Shown: positions 35,359 through 44,099 of the stretch, one piece after another | Position numbering within the stretch: the stretch's first letter is position 1 | Layout of the letters: each line of letters begins with the position of its first letter | NCBI RefSeq assembly: GCF_022012435.1 | Contig: NZ_JAKLUA010000015.1 | Span: forward strand, 62,001 to 126,000 | Direction: 5' to 3' | Length of the DNA: 64,000 nucleotides | DNA from: Bradyrhizobium zhengyangense | GTDB taxonomy: Bacteria > Pseudomonadota > Alphaproteobacteria > Rhizobiales > Xanthobacteraceae | Position numbers and translations under genes: made by a program | Notes under the pieces: generated by a model | Told to the model about the DNA's origin: nothing | What the model saw: the letters and a program-made list of their open reading frames with translations, nothing else | Database searches by the model: none

Positions 35359-36726
35359 ATGAGCCAAGTCCTCGTGCCGCAACAGCCGCCCGCGCATCGC
35401 TGGATTTCGGCGGAGCGCGCCGACGACGTCGCGATCACCCAGGCCATCGCCGACCCGCTGTTCACCGGGTTCGGCAAGCGGTGGTGGCTCGCGCTGCTCG
35501 CCACCCTGCCCTTCGTGCTCTGGCTGCTGGTCGCGATCGTCTGGCTGTTCTACCGCGGCATCGGCATCTGGGGCATCAACTCCACCATCGTGTGGGGCGT
35601 TGCCATCGCCAATTACGTCTGGTGGATCGGCATCGGCAACGCCGGCACGTTGATTTCGGCGATGCTGCTGCTGACCAGGCAGCGATGGCGAGCCTCGATC
35701 AACCGCTTTGCGGAAGCCATGACGCTATTCGCGGTCGCGATCGCCGGGCTGATGCCGATCATTCATCTCGGCCGGCCGATCTATGCCTACTGGCTCGCGC
35801 CCTATCCGAACACGATGGCGCTGTGGCCGCAATGGCGCAGCGCGCTGGTCTGGGACTTCTGGGCCATCGTCAGCTATCTGCTGTTCTCGATCCTGTTCTG
35901 GTACGTCAGCCTGATCCCCGACCTCGCCACCCTGCGCGACCGCGCGCCGCGGCGAGGGGCCCAGCTCGTCTACGGCGCATTCGCGCTGGGCTGGCGCGGC
36001 TCGGCGCGGGAATGGTCGCGGCTCCAGACGCTGCACAGCACGATGGCGGCGCTCGGCGTGCCGCTGGTCTGTTCGGTCCATTCGATCGTCGGCCTCGATT
36101 TCGCCGCCAGCCTCATGCCCGGCTGGCAGGAGAGCATCTTCCCGCCCTATTTCGTGGTCGGCGCAATGTATTCCGGCTTCGCGATGGTCGTCGTGCTCGC
36201 AGCGGGGATCCGATGGGGGCTCGGCCTCCAGGCCATCATTACGCCCCGGCATTTCGACGCGATGGCCCGCATCCTGTTGATGGCCTCCATCGTGATGTTC
36301 TATTCCTATGCGACCGAGTGGTTCATGGGCTGGTATGGCGGCGAGCATGCCGACCGCGCCGTTGTGCGCTTCGAGTTCACCGGCACCTACGCGCCGCTGT
36401 ACTGGGCGCTCCTGACCTGCAACTGCCTCGTGCCTCAGCTCCTGTGGTGGCCGTTCGCGCGACGTTCGTTGCCGGTGCTCATTCTTGTCGCCATCGCGAT
36501 CAACATCGGAATGTGGCTCGAGCGTATCCTCATCGTCTGGAATACGCTGTCGCACGACTACATGCCTTCGCTATGGCGCAGTTTCCATTTTACCTTCTGG
36601 GACTGGAGCTTCCTGATCGCGCCACTCGGCTTCTTTGCCTTCCTGTTCCTGCTCTTCATGCGGCTGATCCCGAGCGTGTCGATGTTCGACATGCGCGAAC
36701 TCGCCCACGAGGAGGCCGCCGCATGA
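35359..36726 (+). CDS. actC: Alternative complex III subunit ActC (NrfD-like quinol-binding membrane subunit)
   Basis: The 455-residue product has about ten transmembrane helices of the NrfD/PsrC type, beginning WWLALLATLPFVLWLLVAIV near residue 38. Typical ActC features follow: a conserved His in the IIHLGRP segment, and the SVHSIVGLDFAA segment. It would bind menaquinol/ubiquinol on the periplasmic side. It starts two bases after actB stops. Confidence 0.92.
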   Translation: MSQVLVPQQPPAHRWISAERADDVAITQAIADPLFTGFGKRWWLALLATLPFVLWLLVAIVWLFYRGIGIWGINSTIVWGVAIANYVWWIGIGNAGTLISAMLLLTRQRWRASINRFAEAMTLFAVAIAGLMPIIHLGRPIYAYWLAPYPNTMALWPQWRSALVWDFWAIVSYLLFSILFWYVSLIPDLATLRDRAPRRGAQLVYGAFALGWRGSAREWSRLQTLHSTMAALGVPLVCSVHSIVGLDFAASLMPGWQESIFPPYFVVGAMYSGFAMVVVLAAGIRWGLGLQAIITPRHFDAMARILLMASIVMFYSYATEWFMGWYGGEHADRAVVRFEFTGTYAPLYWALLTCNCLVPQLLWWPFARRSLPVLILVAIAINIGMWLERILIVWNTLSHDYMPSLWRSFHFTFWDWSFLIAPLGFFAFLFLLFMRLIPSVSMFDMRELAHEEAAA

Positions 36727-37241
36727 CCGCGACGCTGGTAGCGCAGTTCCTCGACGCCGAAACACTGCAAGCGGCCTTGCGGCGCGTGAAGAGCACGGGC
36801 CATGCCGCACTGGACGCCTTCACGCCCTACCCGATCGAAGGGCTGGCGGAACAGCTCGGCCTCGATCGCTCGCGGATAAGGGTGGCGATGCTGATCGGCG
36901 GGCTCGCGACCGCCGCTTTCGCGTTCGGCCTGCAATGGTACAGCGCCGTGATCGACTATCCGATCGACAGCGGGGGCCGGCCGCTCAATTCCTGGCAGGT
37001 GTTCCTGCTGGTCCCCTTCGAGGTTGGCGTGTTTGCCGCCGCCCTCACCGGCGTGATCGCCTTTCTGCGGTCGTGCCGCCTGCCGCGGCTGCACGATGCC
37101 CTGTTCGAAATCCCGGGTTTCGAGCGCGCGACCCAGGATCGCTACATCCTGGTCGCCGCCTCCGAAGCCGATCCCAGAGATTTGCGGACGGTACTCACCG
37201 AGGCCGGCGCGGTCGTGGTGACGGAGCTGCGCGCGCCATGA
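36723..37241 (+). CDS. actD: Alternative complex III subunit ActD (DUF3341)
   Basis: From the ATG that overlaps the actC stop (ATGA) the product is 172 residues. It has an N-terminal DUF3341 region (HAALDAFTPYPIEGL), two membrane helices (about 59-80 and 98-120) and a C-terminal FEIPGFERATQDRYILVA segment. This is the DUF3341 subunit always seen between actC and actE. Confidence 0.92.
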   Translation: MTATLVAQFLDAETLQAALRRVKSTGHAALDAFTPYPIEGLAEQLGLDRSRIRVAMLIGGLATAAFAFGLQWYSAVIDYPIDSGGRPLNSWQVFLLVPFEVGVFAAALTGVIAFLRSCRLPRLHDALFEIPGFERATQDRYILVAASEADPRDLRTVLTEAGAVVVTELRAP

Positions 37242-37768
37242 CGATCCGCCGGCTGCTCTGCTTGATGATGCTGCCCGCCGCGCTCGGTGGCTGCGGCGAC
37301 CACTCGATGACGCAGCAGAACCGCTACGGCACGTTTACGAAGGCGGCGCTGTTCAGGGACGGCACCGAGGCCCAGGTCCCGCCGAAGGGCGCCATCGCGC
37401 AGGGCGAGCTCGATCGCGCGCGGCAGGTCGCGACGCCGCCGCCCGTCGACATGGCGCTGCTGGCGCGCGGCCGCGAGCGTTTCGGCATCTACTGTTCGCC
37501 CTGCCACGGACTCTCCGGCCATGGCGACGGCATGATCGTGCAGCGCGGCTTTCCCGCCCCGCCGTCGTTTCATTCGAGCCGGCTGCGCGCCGCCGACGCC
37601 CGGCACTTCTTCGACGTGATCACCAACGGTTACGGCGCGATGTATTCCTATGCCGCGCGCGTCGAGCCGCGCGACCGCTGGGCCATCATCGCCTATATCC
37701 GCGCGCTTCAGCAGTCGCAGCGGACCGATATGACCGAGGTCCCGCAGCTGAGGAGCAAGCTGCCATGA
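37238..37768 (+). CDS. actE: Alternative complex III subunit ActE (monohaem cytochrome c lipoprotein)
   Basis: The 176-residue product starts MTIRRLLCLMMLPAALGGCG, a lipoprotein signal with Cys19 as the anchor. One haem motif, CSPCH, lies near residue 86, followed by the cytochrome c methionine region. ActE passes electrons on to the oxidase. Both ends overlap neighbours as ATGA. Confidence 0.92.
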   Translation: MTIRRLLCLMMLPAALGGCGDHSMTQQNRYGTFTKAALFRDGTEAQVPPKGAIAQGELDRARQVATPPPVDMALLARGRERFGIYCSPCHGLSGHGDGMIVQRGFPAPPSFHSSRLRAADARHFFDVITNGYGAMYSYAARVEPRDRWAIIAYIRALQQSQRTDMTEVPQLRSKLP

Positions 37769-38835
37769 TCGCGGCATCGCATAGGCAGACTCTGTCGGCA
37801 TTCGGCAACCGGCATGCGGCGGCCGGGCTTGCGCTGCTGACGCTCACGGCCGCGCTGTTGCTCGTTCTCGGGCGCCTGGCTATTTATCCACCCCTGCTGC
37901 AGGGCTGGCTGCTGGCGTTCGCCATCTGGAGCTGCGCCCCGGTCGGCAGCATGAATTTGCTGCTGATCCACCGCCTGACCGGCGGGGTCTGGGGCATCGC
38001 TGCTGCACCGGTCCTGCGTCCGCTCGCCGCCATGATGCCGCTCGTTGCCATCGCCTTCGTTCCGGTGCTCGCCACACTGCCGGCAGTCTATCCTTGGGCT
38101 GCGGATCCCGGCGAGATCAAGCCGGATGTCGCGGCCTGGTATCTGAGTCAGGCATCCTTCATCCTGCGGGCGGTGATCACCCTGGCGGGATGGTCGGTTC
38201 TGGCAGTGATCTTTGCGTCCGGCCTCGGCGGAAGGCTATTGTCCGGGCTCGGCCTCGCCTTCTTCGGGCTCACCATCAGCGTGGTCGCGATCGACTGGTT
38301 CCTGTCGGTCGAGCCGCACTACGTGTCCACCGCCTTCGCATCGATGATCGCCATCCAGCAGTTGCTGGCGGCGCTCGCCGTGCTGGCCGTCGTCGGGATC
38401 GCCAATGTCGCAGGCCGGGCGAGGAGCGACATCGGCAAGCTGCTGATGCTCACGCTGCTGGGCGTTGTCTATCTCACCTACATGACGTTCGTGGTCGCCT
38501 GGTATGGCGATCTGCCGCACAAGGCGGCGTGGTTCCTCAAGCGCGGCACCGACACATGGGCTGCGGTGCTGATCGCAACTTTCGTCATTGGGGCAGTTCT
38601 GCCGTTCACGATGCTTCTGCTCGCGGGCGTACGCGCCAGCCGTGCCGGCCTGCGTGCCGTCGGTGTTCTCCTGCTGCTCGGGACCGGCCTGCACTTCGCC
38701 TGGCTGATCCTGCCCGCGTTTGCCCGGCAACCCGCCGTCGCCCTGGCCGGCCTGGGTTCGCTCGTCATCCTGACCGCGTCTTCCATGCTGTTCGGTCGAG
38801 GCCTCGCATTCGGAGGCAAGCGCCATGCCGGTTGA
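37765..38835 (+). CDS. actF: Alternative complex III subunit ActF (NrfD-like membrane subunit)
   Basis: The 356-residue product has about ten transmembrane helices, starting at LALLTLTAALLLVLGRLAIY. It is the second, shorter NrfD-like membrane subunit of the complex. Characteristic is FFGLTISVVAIDWFLSVEPH near residue 166. Overlaps at both ends place it firmly in the operon. Confidence 0.9.
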   Translation: MIAASHRQTLSAFGNRHAAAGLALLTLTAALLLVLGRLAIYPPLLQGWLLAFAIWSCAPVGSMNLLLIHRLTGGVWGIAAAPVLRPLAAMMPLVAIAFVPVLATLPAVYPWAADPGEIKPDVAAWYLSQASFILRAVITLAGWSVLAVIFASGLGGRLLSGLGLAFFGLTISVVAIDWFLSVEPHYVSTAFASMIAIQQLLAALAVLAVVGIANVAGRARSDIGKLLMLTLLGVVYLTYMTFVVAWYGDLPHKAAWFLKRGTDTWAAVLIATFVIGAVLPFTMLLLAGVRASRAGLRAVGVLLLLGTGLHFAWLILPAFARQPAVALAGLGSLVILTASSMLFGRGLAFGGKRHAG

Positions 38836-39229
38836 GGAGATGGGACATCGCGCGCTGCCGCAACCGGCCGATGTTGACAACCGCGTCGTCCTGGCCGTCG
38901 TCGGCGGCTTCCTGCTGTTCGTGGCGGCTGCTATCGCTGGACTTTTGCTGTTTCTGAACGCCCAAGTGCCAAGCGCCTTCCTCCCGCGCACGGAGCGGCG
39001 GTTTCCGGCGCCGGCGTTGCAGACATCGCCGCAGGCCGACCTCGCGCGCTTCGAGGCCGAGCAGCAGGCCCGGTTCTCCGGCTATGCCTGGGTGGATCGC
39101 GACCACAATAAGGCGCGCATCCCGATCGATCAGGCGATGCAGCTCATCGCCGGCCGTGGCCCGCATGCCTATGATGCGATCGGGGATCACGACGCTCAAC
39201 CGCCCCCTGCCGACGGAGGCAAGCCATGA
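38825..39229 (+). CDS. Single-helix protein of the ACIII/oxidase operon
   Basis: The 134-residue product has one membrane helix (residues 21-44) and a soluble tail with SGYAWVDRDHNKARIPIDQAMQLIAG. As I recall, a protein with this YAWVDR...RIPIxxAM pattern lies next to SCO genes in many aa3/caa3 clusters, where it is thought to help assembly. No haem or copper motif is present. Confidence 0.7.
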   Translation: MPVEEMGHRALPQPADVDNRVVLAVVGGFLLFVAAAIAGLLLFLNAQVPSAFLPRTERRFPAPALQTSPQADLARFEAEQQARFSGYAWVDRDHNKARIPIDQAMQLIAGRGPHAYDAIGDHDAQPPPADGGKP

Positions 39230-39999
39230 GGCGGGCTCTCCTCGTTCTTTCGCTGGTGCTGTGGCCAGCGCTTGCGCGGGCCGGATTGACCGAGCAGGAG
39301 ATCGGGCGCGTCGCCTTCGATCCGCGAGCCGATGCGCATGTCCCACTCGCCTTGCAATTCACCGGTCTCGACGGCCGTCCCGTGTCGATCGGCGATGCGG
39401 TCGCCGGGCGTCCGACGCTGCTGATCCCGGCCGACTTCACCTGCCGGCAGATCTGCGGGCCGGCGCTGACGATCGCGAGTTCTGCCTTGCAGCAGAGCGG
39501 GCTCGCAGCGGGACGCGACTACAGCCTCGTCATCGTCGGGATCGATCCGCGCGACAGCCGCGACGACGCACGGCGCTTCACGGAGGGACAGATCGGCCAG
39601 GCCGGGACATCGGTGTTGACCGGATCGCCCGGCAGCGTCCGCACACTGCTCGACAGCATTGGTTATCACACCGCATTCGACCGCAGCCGTGACGCCATCG
39701 CGCATCCGGCAGCCTTCGTCACGCTCGCACCGGATGGACGGGTCGTCCGCTCGCTCTCCAGCCTTGCGCTGCAGCCCGCCGATCTGCGTCTCGCGCTGCT
39801 CGAGGCCGGCAACGGCCGCATCGGCGGCCTCCCCGGCCGAATCGCACTGCTATGCTACGGATTCGATGCTGTGCACGGCATCTACACCAGCAGGATCGCG
39901 GTGATCCTGCAGCTTCTCGGCGGCGCCACGGTCGCCGCGATGGCGGGTCTGATCGGGCTGTTGCTGGTGCGCGGCAGACGACGCGGAGCTTCGGCATGA
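39226..39999 (+). CDS. sco: SCO1/SenC-family copper chaperone
   Basis: The 257-residue product has a signal peptide (to ARA, residue 19), a thioredoxin-like SCO fold with the copper pair in ADFTCRQIC near residue 70-77, a conserved His in the AIAHPAAF segment, and a C-terminal membrane helix (about 225-250). SCO proteins load the CuA centre of oxidase subunit II, which is the next gene. Overlaps on both sides as ATGA. Confidence 0.9.
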   Translation: MRRALLVLSLVLWPALARAGLTEQEIGRVAFDPRADAHVPLALQFTGLDGRPVSIGDAVAGRPTLLIPADFTCRQICGPALTIASSALQQSGLAAGRDYSLVIVGIDPRDSRDDARRFTEGQIGQAGTSVLTGSPGSVRTLLDSIGYHTAFDRSRDAIAHPAAFVTLAPDGRVVRSLSSLALQPADLRLALLEAGNGRIGGLPGRIALLCYGFDAVHGIYTSRIAVILQLLGGATVAAMAGLIGLLLVRGRRRGASA

Positions 40000-40937
40000 A
40001 CTCGCTGTTCAGCCTGCCCGAGGCCAGCACGCACGCCGTCACGGTGGATCACATCTTCTACCTGCTGCTCGCGTTGTCCGGGGCGACCGTCGTGCTGGTA
40101 TTCGGGCTGATCCTGCTGTTCGCCGTGCGCTACCGGCGCGGATCGAAGGCCAAGCGCGGTCCGATGCCGGAGTTTCTCGGCCGCGAGTTCGAGATCGGCT
40201 GGACGCTCGCGACGCTCCTCACCTTCGCCTTCCTGTTCTGGTGGGCCTCCTCCGCCGACCTCAGTAGCCTCGCGGCGCCGCCGCATGCGCTGGAGATCCA
40301 TGTGGTCTCGAAGCAGTGGATGTGGAAGACGCAGCACGCGAACGGGGCCCGCGAGATCAACGCGCTGCATGTTCCCTTGCACGAGCCGGTGCATCTGCTG
40401 ATGAGTTCGCAGGACGTGATCCACTCCTTCTACGCGCCGGCGTTCCGCGTCAAGCAGGACGTGGTGCCCGGACGCGATACCGACATCTGGTTCGAGGCGA
40501 GCAAGACCGGCACCTTCCCGCTGCTCTGCGCCGAATATTGCGGCACCAACCATTCGGCGATGCGTGGCGAGATCGTCGTCATGCAGCCCGAGGATTACGC
40601 CAAATGGCTGACCCGCCAACCCGAAGGCGACGACCTCGCTCATGAAGGTGCCAAGCTGTTCGTCTCGCAGGGCTGCTCTGGCTGTCACGCCACATCCTCC
40701 AATGTCCACGCGCCGCGCCTTGCCGGCCTCTATGGCCGCGCGGTCCAGCTCGCCGACGGGCGCACTGTCACCGCCGACGACGCCTATCTCCGCGACTCCA
40801 TCCTGCAGCCGAAGCGCGACGTCGTCGCCGGCTTCGAGCCGATCATGCCGAGCTTCAAGGGGCTGCTCGACGACGGCGAGATTCAGAGCCTGACCGCCTA
40901 TATCCGCTCGCTCGGGGAGGAGCCGCCCAATGACTGA
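39996..40937 (+). CDS. coxB: caa3-type cytochrome c oxidase subunit II
   Basis: From the ATG overlapping the sco stop the product is 313 residues. There are two membrane helices (about 20-43 and 66-86). The CuA domain carries CAEYCGTNHSAM near residue 177, and the C-terminal cytochrome c domain a single CSGCH near 226. The fused cytochrome marks it as caa3-type, so electrons may be taken directly from ActE or ActA without a separate cytochrome c. Confidence 0.95.
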   Translation: MNSLFSLPEASTHAVTVDHIFYLLLALSGATVVLVFGLILLFAVRYRRGSKAKRGPMPEFLGREFEIGWTLATLLTFAFLFWWASSADLSSLAAPPHALEIHVVSKQWMWKTQHANGAREINALHVPLHEPVHLLMSSQDVIHSFYAPAFRVKQDVVPGRDTDIWFEASKTGTFPLLCAEYCGTNHSAMRGEIVVMQPEDYAKWLTRQPEGDDLAHEGAKLFVSQGCSGCHATSSNVHAPRLAGLYGRAVQLADGRTVTADDAYLRDSILQPKRDVVAGFEPIMPSFKGLLDDGEIQSLTAYIRSLGEEPPND

Positions 40938-42603
40938 TTCCCTGCTCGCCGGAGAGCTGCCGCTGCCGCCGCGCCCGGATTACCTGCGCCACGGATCGAC
41001 GGTGTGGTCCTGGCTTTCCACCACCGATCACAAGCGCATCGCGATCCTCTACGCGGTGACTATCACCATCTTCTTCTTCCTCGGTGGCGCGGCGATCACC
41101 GCTGTGCGGCTCGAGCTGTTCCAGCCGAACGGCTGGCTGATGACCTCGGACAGTTACAATAAGCTGTTTTCGTTCCACGGCATCATCATGGTCTGGTTCT
41201 TCCTGGTGCCGTCGATCCCCAACACCCTCGGCAACTTCCTGCTGCCGCTGATGATCGGGGCGCCGGACGTCGCCTTCCCGCGCCTCAATCTGTTCAGCTG
41301 GTACCTGACCATCGCGGCCGGCGCGTTCACCGTCTATGCCCTCGTCGCCGGCGGCGTCGACACTGGCTGGACGTTCTACACGCCCTATTCCTCGATGTTC
41401 TCCAACACCCACGTGTTCGCCGCCGCCGCCGGCGTGTTCGTGGTCGGCTTCGCCAGCATCGCCACCGGCGTCAACTTCATCGCGACCACCCACATGCTGC
41501 GCGCCCCGGGCATGACCTGGTTCCGGCTGCCGCTGTTCGTCTGGGCGATCTACGCGACGTCGCTGATCATGGTGCTCGCGACGCCCGTGCTCGCGATCTC
41601 GCTGCTGCTGGTGATCGCCGAGCGGGTGTTCGGCCTGCCGATCTTCGATCCCGCGCGCGGCGGCGATCCGATCCTGTTCCAGCACCTGTTCTGGTTCTAC
41701 TCGCACCCGGCGGTCTACATTATGGTGCTGCCGGCCATGGGCGTGGTGTCCGAGATCATCCCCTGTTTCGCGCGGCGGCGGATCTTCGGCTATGACTTCA
41801 TGGTCTATGCCATGCTCGCGATCGCCGGCATCGGCTTCTTCGTCTGGGGACACCACATGTTCGTCTCCGGCCAGTCGCCGCTCGCCAGCCTTGTGTTCTC
41901 GTTCCTCTCCTTCATCATCGCCGTGCCGTCGGCGATCAAGGTGTTCAACTGGACGGCCTCGCTCTATCGCGGGCAGATCAGCTTCGAATCCCCGATGCTG
42001 TACGCGCTCGGCTTCGTTGGATTGTTCACCACCGGCGGTCTCTCCGGGCTGTTCCTCGCGTCGATCCCGGTTGACGTCCACGTCACCGACACCTATTTCG
42101 TGGTCGCCCATTTCCACTACATCATGGTCGGCGGCTCGGTCTCGGCCTTCTTCGCCGGCATGCATTTCTGGTGGCCGAAGGTGACGGGCCGGCGCTATCC
42201 GGAGAGCTGGGCGAAATTCGCCGCGATCCTGATGTATGCCGGCTTCAACATGACATTCCTGCCGCAATTCTTCGCAGGCTATCTCGGCATGCCCAGGCGC
42301 TATCACACCTATCCGGCGGAATTTCAGATCTACAACGTCATGTCCTCCGCCGGCGCGGCGGTGCTCGCCATCGCCTATCTGCTGCCGCTCTTCTACCTCA
42401 CCTGGTCGCTGTTCTACGGCGGCAAGGCCGGCCGGAATCCGTTCGGTGCGACCGGCCTCGAATGGACCACGAGTTCGCCGCCGCCGCCGAAGAATTTCGA
42501 CTGGCAGCCCCGGATCGACCGGGCGCCTTACGACTATCACGCCGAGGGCATGTCGGCGGGAACCGATCCGCCGGAAATGCAGAACGCGAAAGAGACGCAA
42601 TGA
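40930..42603 (+). CDS. coxA: Cytochrome c oxidase subunit I, A2-type
   Basis: The 557-residue product has twelve helices. Haem a ligands are His83 and His396, haem a3 His394, CuB ligands His259, His308 and His309, with the cross-linked Tyr263 and K-channel Lys337. The motif around CuB is YSHPAV (257-262), lacking the D-channel glutamate of GHPEV; this is the A2 subgroup found in caa3 enzymes. It reduces oxygen to water and pumps protons. Overlaps both neighbours. Confidence 0.96.
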   Translation: MTDSLLAGELPLPPRPDYLRHGSTVWSWLSTTDHKRIAILYAVTITIFFFLGGAAITAVRLELFQPNGWLMTSDSYNKLFSFHGIIMVWFFLVPSIPNTLGNFLLPLMIGAPDVAFPRLNLFSWYLTIAAGAFTVYALVAGGVDTGWTFYTPYSSMFSNTHVFAAAAGVFVVGFASIATGVNFIATTHMLRAPGMTWFRLPLFVWAIYATSLIMVLATPVLAISLLLVIAERVFGLPIFDPARGGDPILFQHLFWFYSHPAVYIMVLPAMGVVSEIIPCFARRRIFGYDFMVYAMLAIAGIGFFVWGHHMFVSGQSPLASLVFSFLSFIIAVPSAIKVFNWTASLYRGQISFESPMLYALGFVGLFTTGGLSGLFLASIPVDVHVTDTYFVVAHFHYIMVGGSVSAFFAGMHFWWPKVTGRRYPESWAKFAAILMYAGFNMTFLPQFFAGYLGMPRRYHTYPAEFQIYNVMSSAGAAVLAIAYLLPLFYLTWSLFYGGKAGRNPFGATGLEWTTSSPPPPKNFDWQPRIDRAPYDYHAEGMSAGTDPPEMQNAKETQ

Positions 42604-43244
42604 GTGACGAAACCGCAATGCTGCGAGAGCCCTGGGTCGATTTCAGCCGCCAGCGCGAAGCCGGCAAGTTCGGCATCTGGGTATTCCTCGCCAGCGAGAC
42701 GCTGTTCTTCGGCGCCCTGATGCTGACCTACTCGGTCTGCCGGATCGAGCATCCGGCGGCGTTCGCGGCGGCCGGCCGCGAGACGAACATCTGGTACGGC
42801 ACGATCAACACGGCAGTGCTGCTGACCAGCAGCCTCACCATTGCGGTCGCAGCGCAAGGGGCGGAGAGCTACGCGCGGCTGCGGCGGCTGGTGATCGCAT
42901 GCCTGGTGGTGACCGCGCTGCTCGGCCTCGCCTTCATCGTCATCAAGGGCTTCGAATACAAAGAAGACATGGACAAGCATCTGGTCCCGGGCGCTGGATT
43001 TGCGCTACCGGAGCGAGCAGCGCAGCTGTTCTTTGGATTCTATTGGCTGGTCACGTCGGTCCACGCCATCCACCTGTCGATCGGCATTGCGCTGGTCGGC
43101 CGCCTGGTCTGGGTGTTGCTCCGCCGCGAGCTTCCGGTGACGGAGAATCCTGAGATCGAGGTCACCGCGCTGTACTGGCATCTCGTCGACATCGTCTGGA
43201 TCTTCCTGTATCCGCTGATCTATCTACCGGGACGTTCGTCGTGA
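42600..43244 (+). CDS. coxC: Cytochrome c oxidase subunit III
   Basis: The 214-residue product starts at the ATG overlapping the subunit I stop. It has five membrane helices with the family motifs KFGIWVFLASETLFFGALML at residues 22-41, and HLSIGIALVGR and YWHLVDIVWIFLYPLIYL near the end. The length suits the short, five-helix form used by caa3 oxidases. Confidence 0.93.
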   Translation: MSDETAMLREPWVDFSRQREAGKFGIWVFLASETLFFGALMLTYSVCRIEHPAAFAAAGRETNIWYGTINTAVLLTSSLTIAVAAQGAESYARLRRLVIACLVVTALLGLAFIVIKGFEYKEDMDKHLVPGAGFALPERAAQLFFGFYWLVTSVHAIHLSIGIALVGRLVWVLLRRELPVTENPEIEVTALYWHLVDIVWIFLYPLIYLPGRSS

Positions 43245-43540
43245 GCGAGCCAGACAAATCGGGCCTTACCGTCCGCCGCCTGTGGACGCGAAATCTGGTG
43301 ATCTGGGCCGCGCTGATGGCGCTGCTGCTACTCAGCCTCGTCTCCGCATACATTCCCATGGGTCGGATAACGACAGCGAGCGGCATCGTGATCGCGATCG
43401 CCAAATCGATGCTCGTGGTCCTGCTGTTCATGGAGCTGGCCTCCGCCAGACCCCTGATCCGGCTTGCCGCGATGGCAGGATTGGTGTTCCTGGCCGCGAT
43501 GTTCGCATTGACGCTGTCCGACATCCTCGCACGCCTGTGA
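43241..43540 (+). CDS. Cytochrome c oxidase subunit IV (prokaryotic type)
   Basis: The 99-residue product uses a GTG start that overlaps the previous stop (GTGA). It has three membrane helices, the second with IAKSMLVVLLFMELASAR near residue 55-70, as in the COX4_pro family. It is the last gene of the respiratory operon. Confidence 0.88.
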   Translation: MSEPDKSGLTVRRLWTRNLVIWAALMALLLLSLVSAYIPMGRITTASGIVIAIAKSMLVVLLFMELASARPLIRLAAMAGLVFLAAMFALTLSDILARL

Positions 43541-43607
43541 GGTTCGACTTCCAGCTGCGTACAACCTAGCTGCACGACCGGCTTTGGGTTCAAATCGGGA
43601 GCCCCGA

Positions 43608-43632
43608 GGAACATGCCCGCCTCGGACTTGTT
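43608..43632 (+). promoter_or_regulatory. Candidate EcfG promoter with one mismatch
   Basis: GGAAC, 16-base spacer, then TGTT instead of CGTT. The predicted start of transcription would fall at or just before the ATG at 43641, giving almost no leader, so its use is doubtful. Confidence 0.3.
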
Positions 43633-43640
43633 TCTTTTCG

Positions 43641-43868
43641 ATGAGTGAACCTTTGCCCGTCGTCATGGAAAATTCGATTCAGATCGCCTGGGATTATCTT
43701 GAGCGCACCGGTGACCTCGGCGATCCGTCGGTCGCGAGCAAGGTTCTGCTGGAGTCGGTGGAAAAACTGGTTCGTCGCGGTGAGCGTCGGGTATTGATGC
43801 TTTCGAACACGGCCATCAGAGATTACAAGAAATTTTGTGCCGACCGCTCGCTGGAGTTGGTCACCTGA
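43641..43868 (+). CDS. Small conserved protein, unknown function
   Basis: From the ATG at 43641 the product is 75 residues: MSEPLPVVMENSIQIAWDYL, then ERTGDLGDPSVASKVLLESV and VRRGERRVLMLSNTAI. The same family pattern (IAWxxLxxxGxxxxPxxAxxFLLESV) is seen in the shorter gene at 50386-50556. It is soluble and helical, of unknown function, and overlaps the next gene by 34 bases. Confidence 0.7.
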   Translation: MSEPLPVVMENSIQIAWDYLERTGDLGDPSVASKVLLESVEKLVRRGERRVLMLSNTAIRDYKKFCADRSLELVT

Positions 43869-44056
43869 TAGATCCAGATTGTCAGATCTGCTTCGGTTTG
43901 GGCTGGGTCTGCGAAAACCACCCGTTCCAGCCTTGGGATGAGAAGGGATGTCAGTGCGGGGCGGGCATGCCATGCGAATGCCAGCAGGCGACCGGATTGG
44001 AAGAACTCGATGTCTCGAAGGTCATAGCGCGATCACCCACACCGAAAACGCGATGA
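43835..44056 (+). CDS. Small Cys-rich protein, probable metal binding
   Basis: The 73-residue product has eight cysteines in CRPLAG, DPDCQICFGLGWVCENHPFQPW and CQCGAGMPCEC. Such a knuckle arrangement would bind one or two zinc ions. As I recall it is a small family in Bradyrhizobium. The start is doubtful: the only standard option is a TTG 34 bases inside the previous gene, while a CTG would coincide with its stop. Function unknown. Confidence 0.6.
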   Translation: MCRPLAGVGHLIDPDCQICFGLGWVCENHPFQPWDEKGCQCGAGMPCECQQATGLEELDVSKVIARSPTPKTR

Positions 44057-44099
44057 GCGCCGTGAGAACGATCGCCGCTACTATCACAAGCTTCGTCAC
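44022..44099 (-). CDS. 25-residue membrane peptide coupled to the DUF6894 gene
   Basis: From GTG 44099 the peptide reads (M)TKLVIVAAIVLTALIAFSV plus WVIAL, a single membrane helix. The GTG overlaps the TGA of the upstream DUF6894 gene (GTGA), which is the arrangement expected for coupled translation. Confidence 0.5.
   Translation of the reverse strand: MTKLVIVAAIVLTALIAFSVWVIAL

Noticed and set aside
40855..42618. 587-residue minus-strand frame
   Set aside because: Antisense of oxidase subunit I; composition rich in Arg, His and Glu as expected from a shadow frame.
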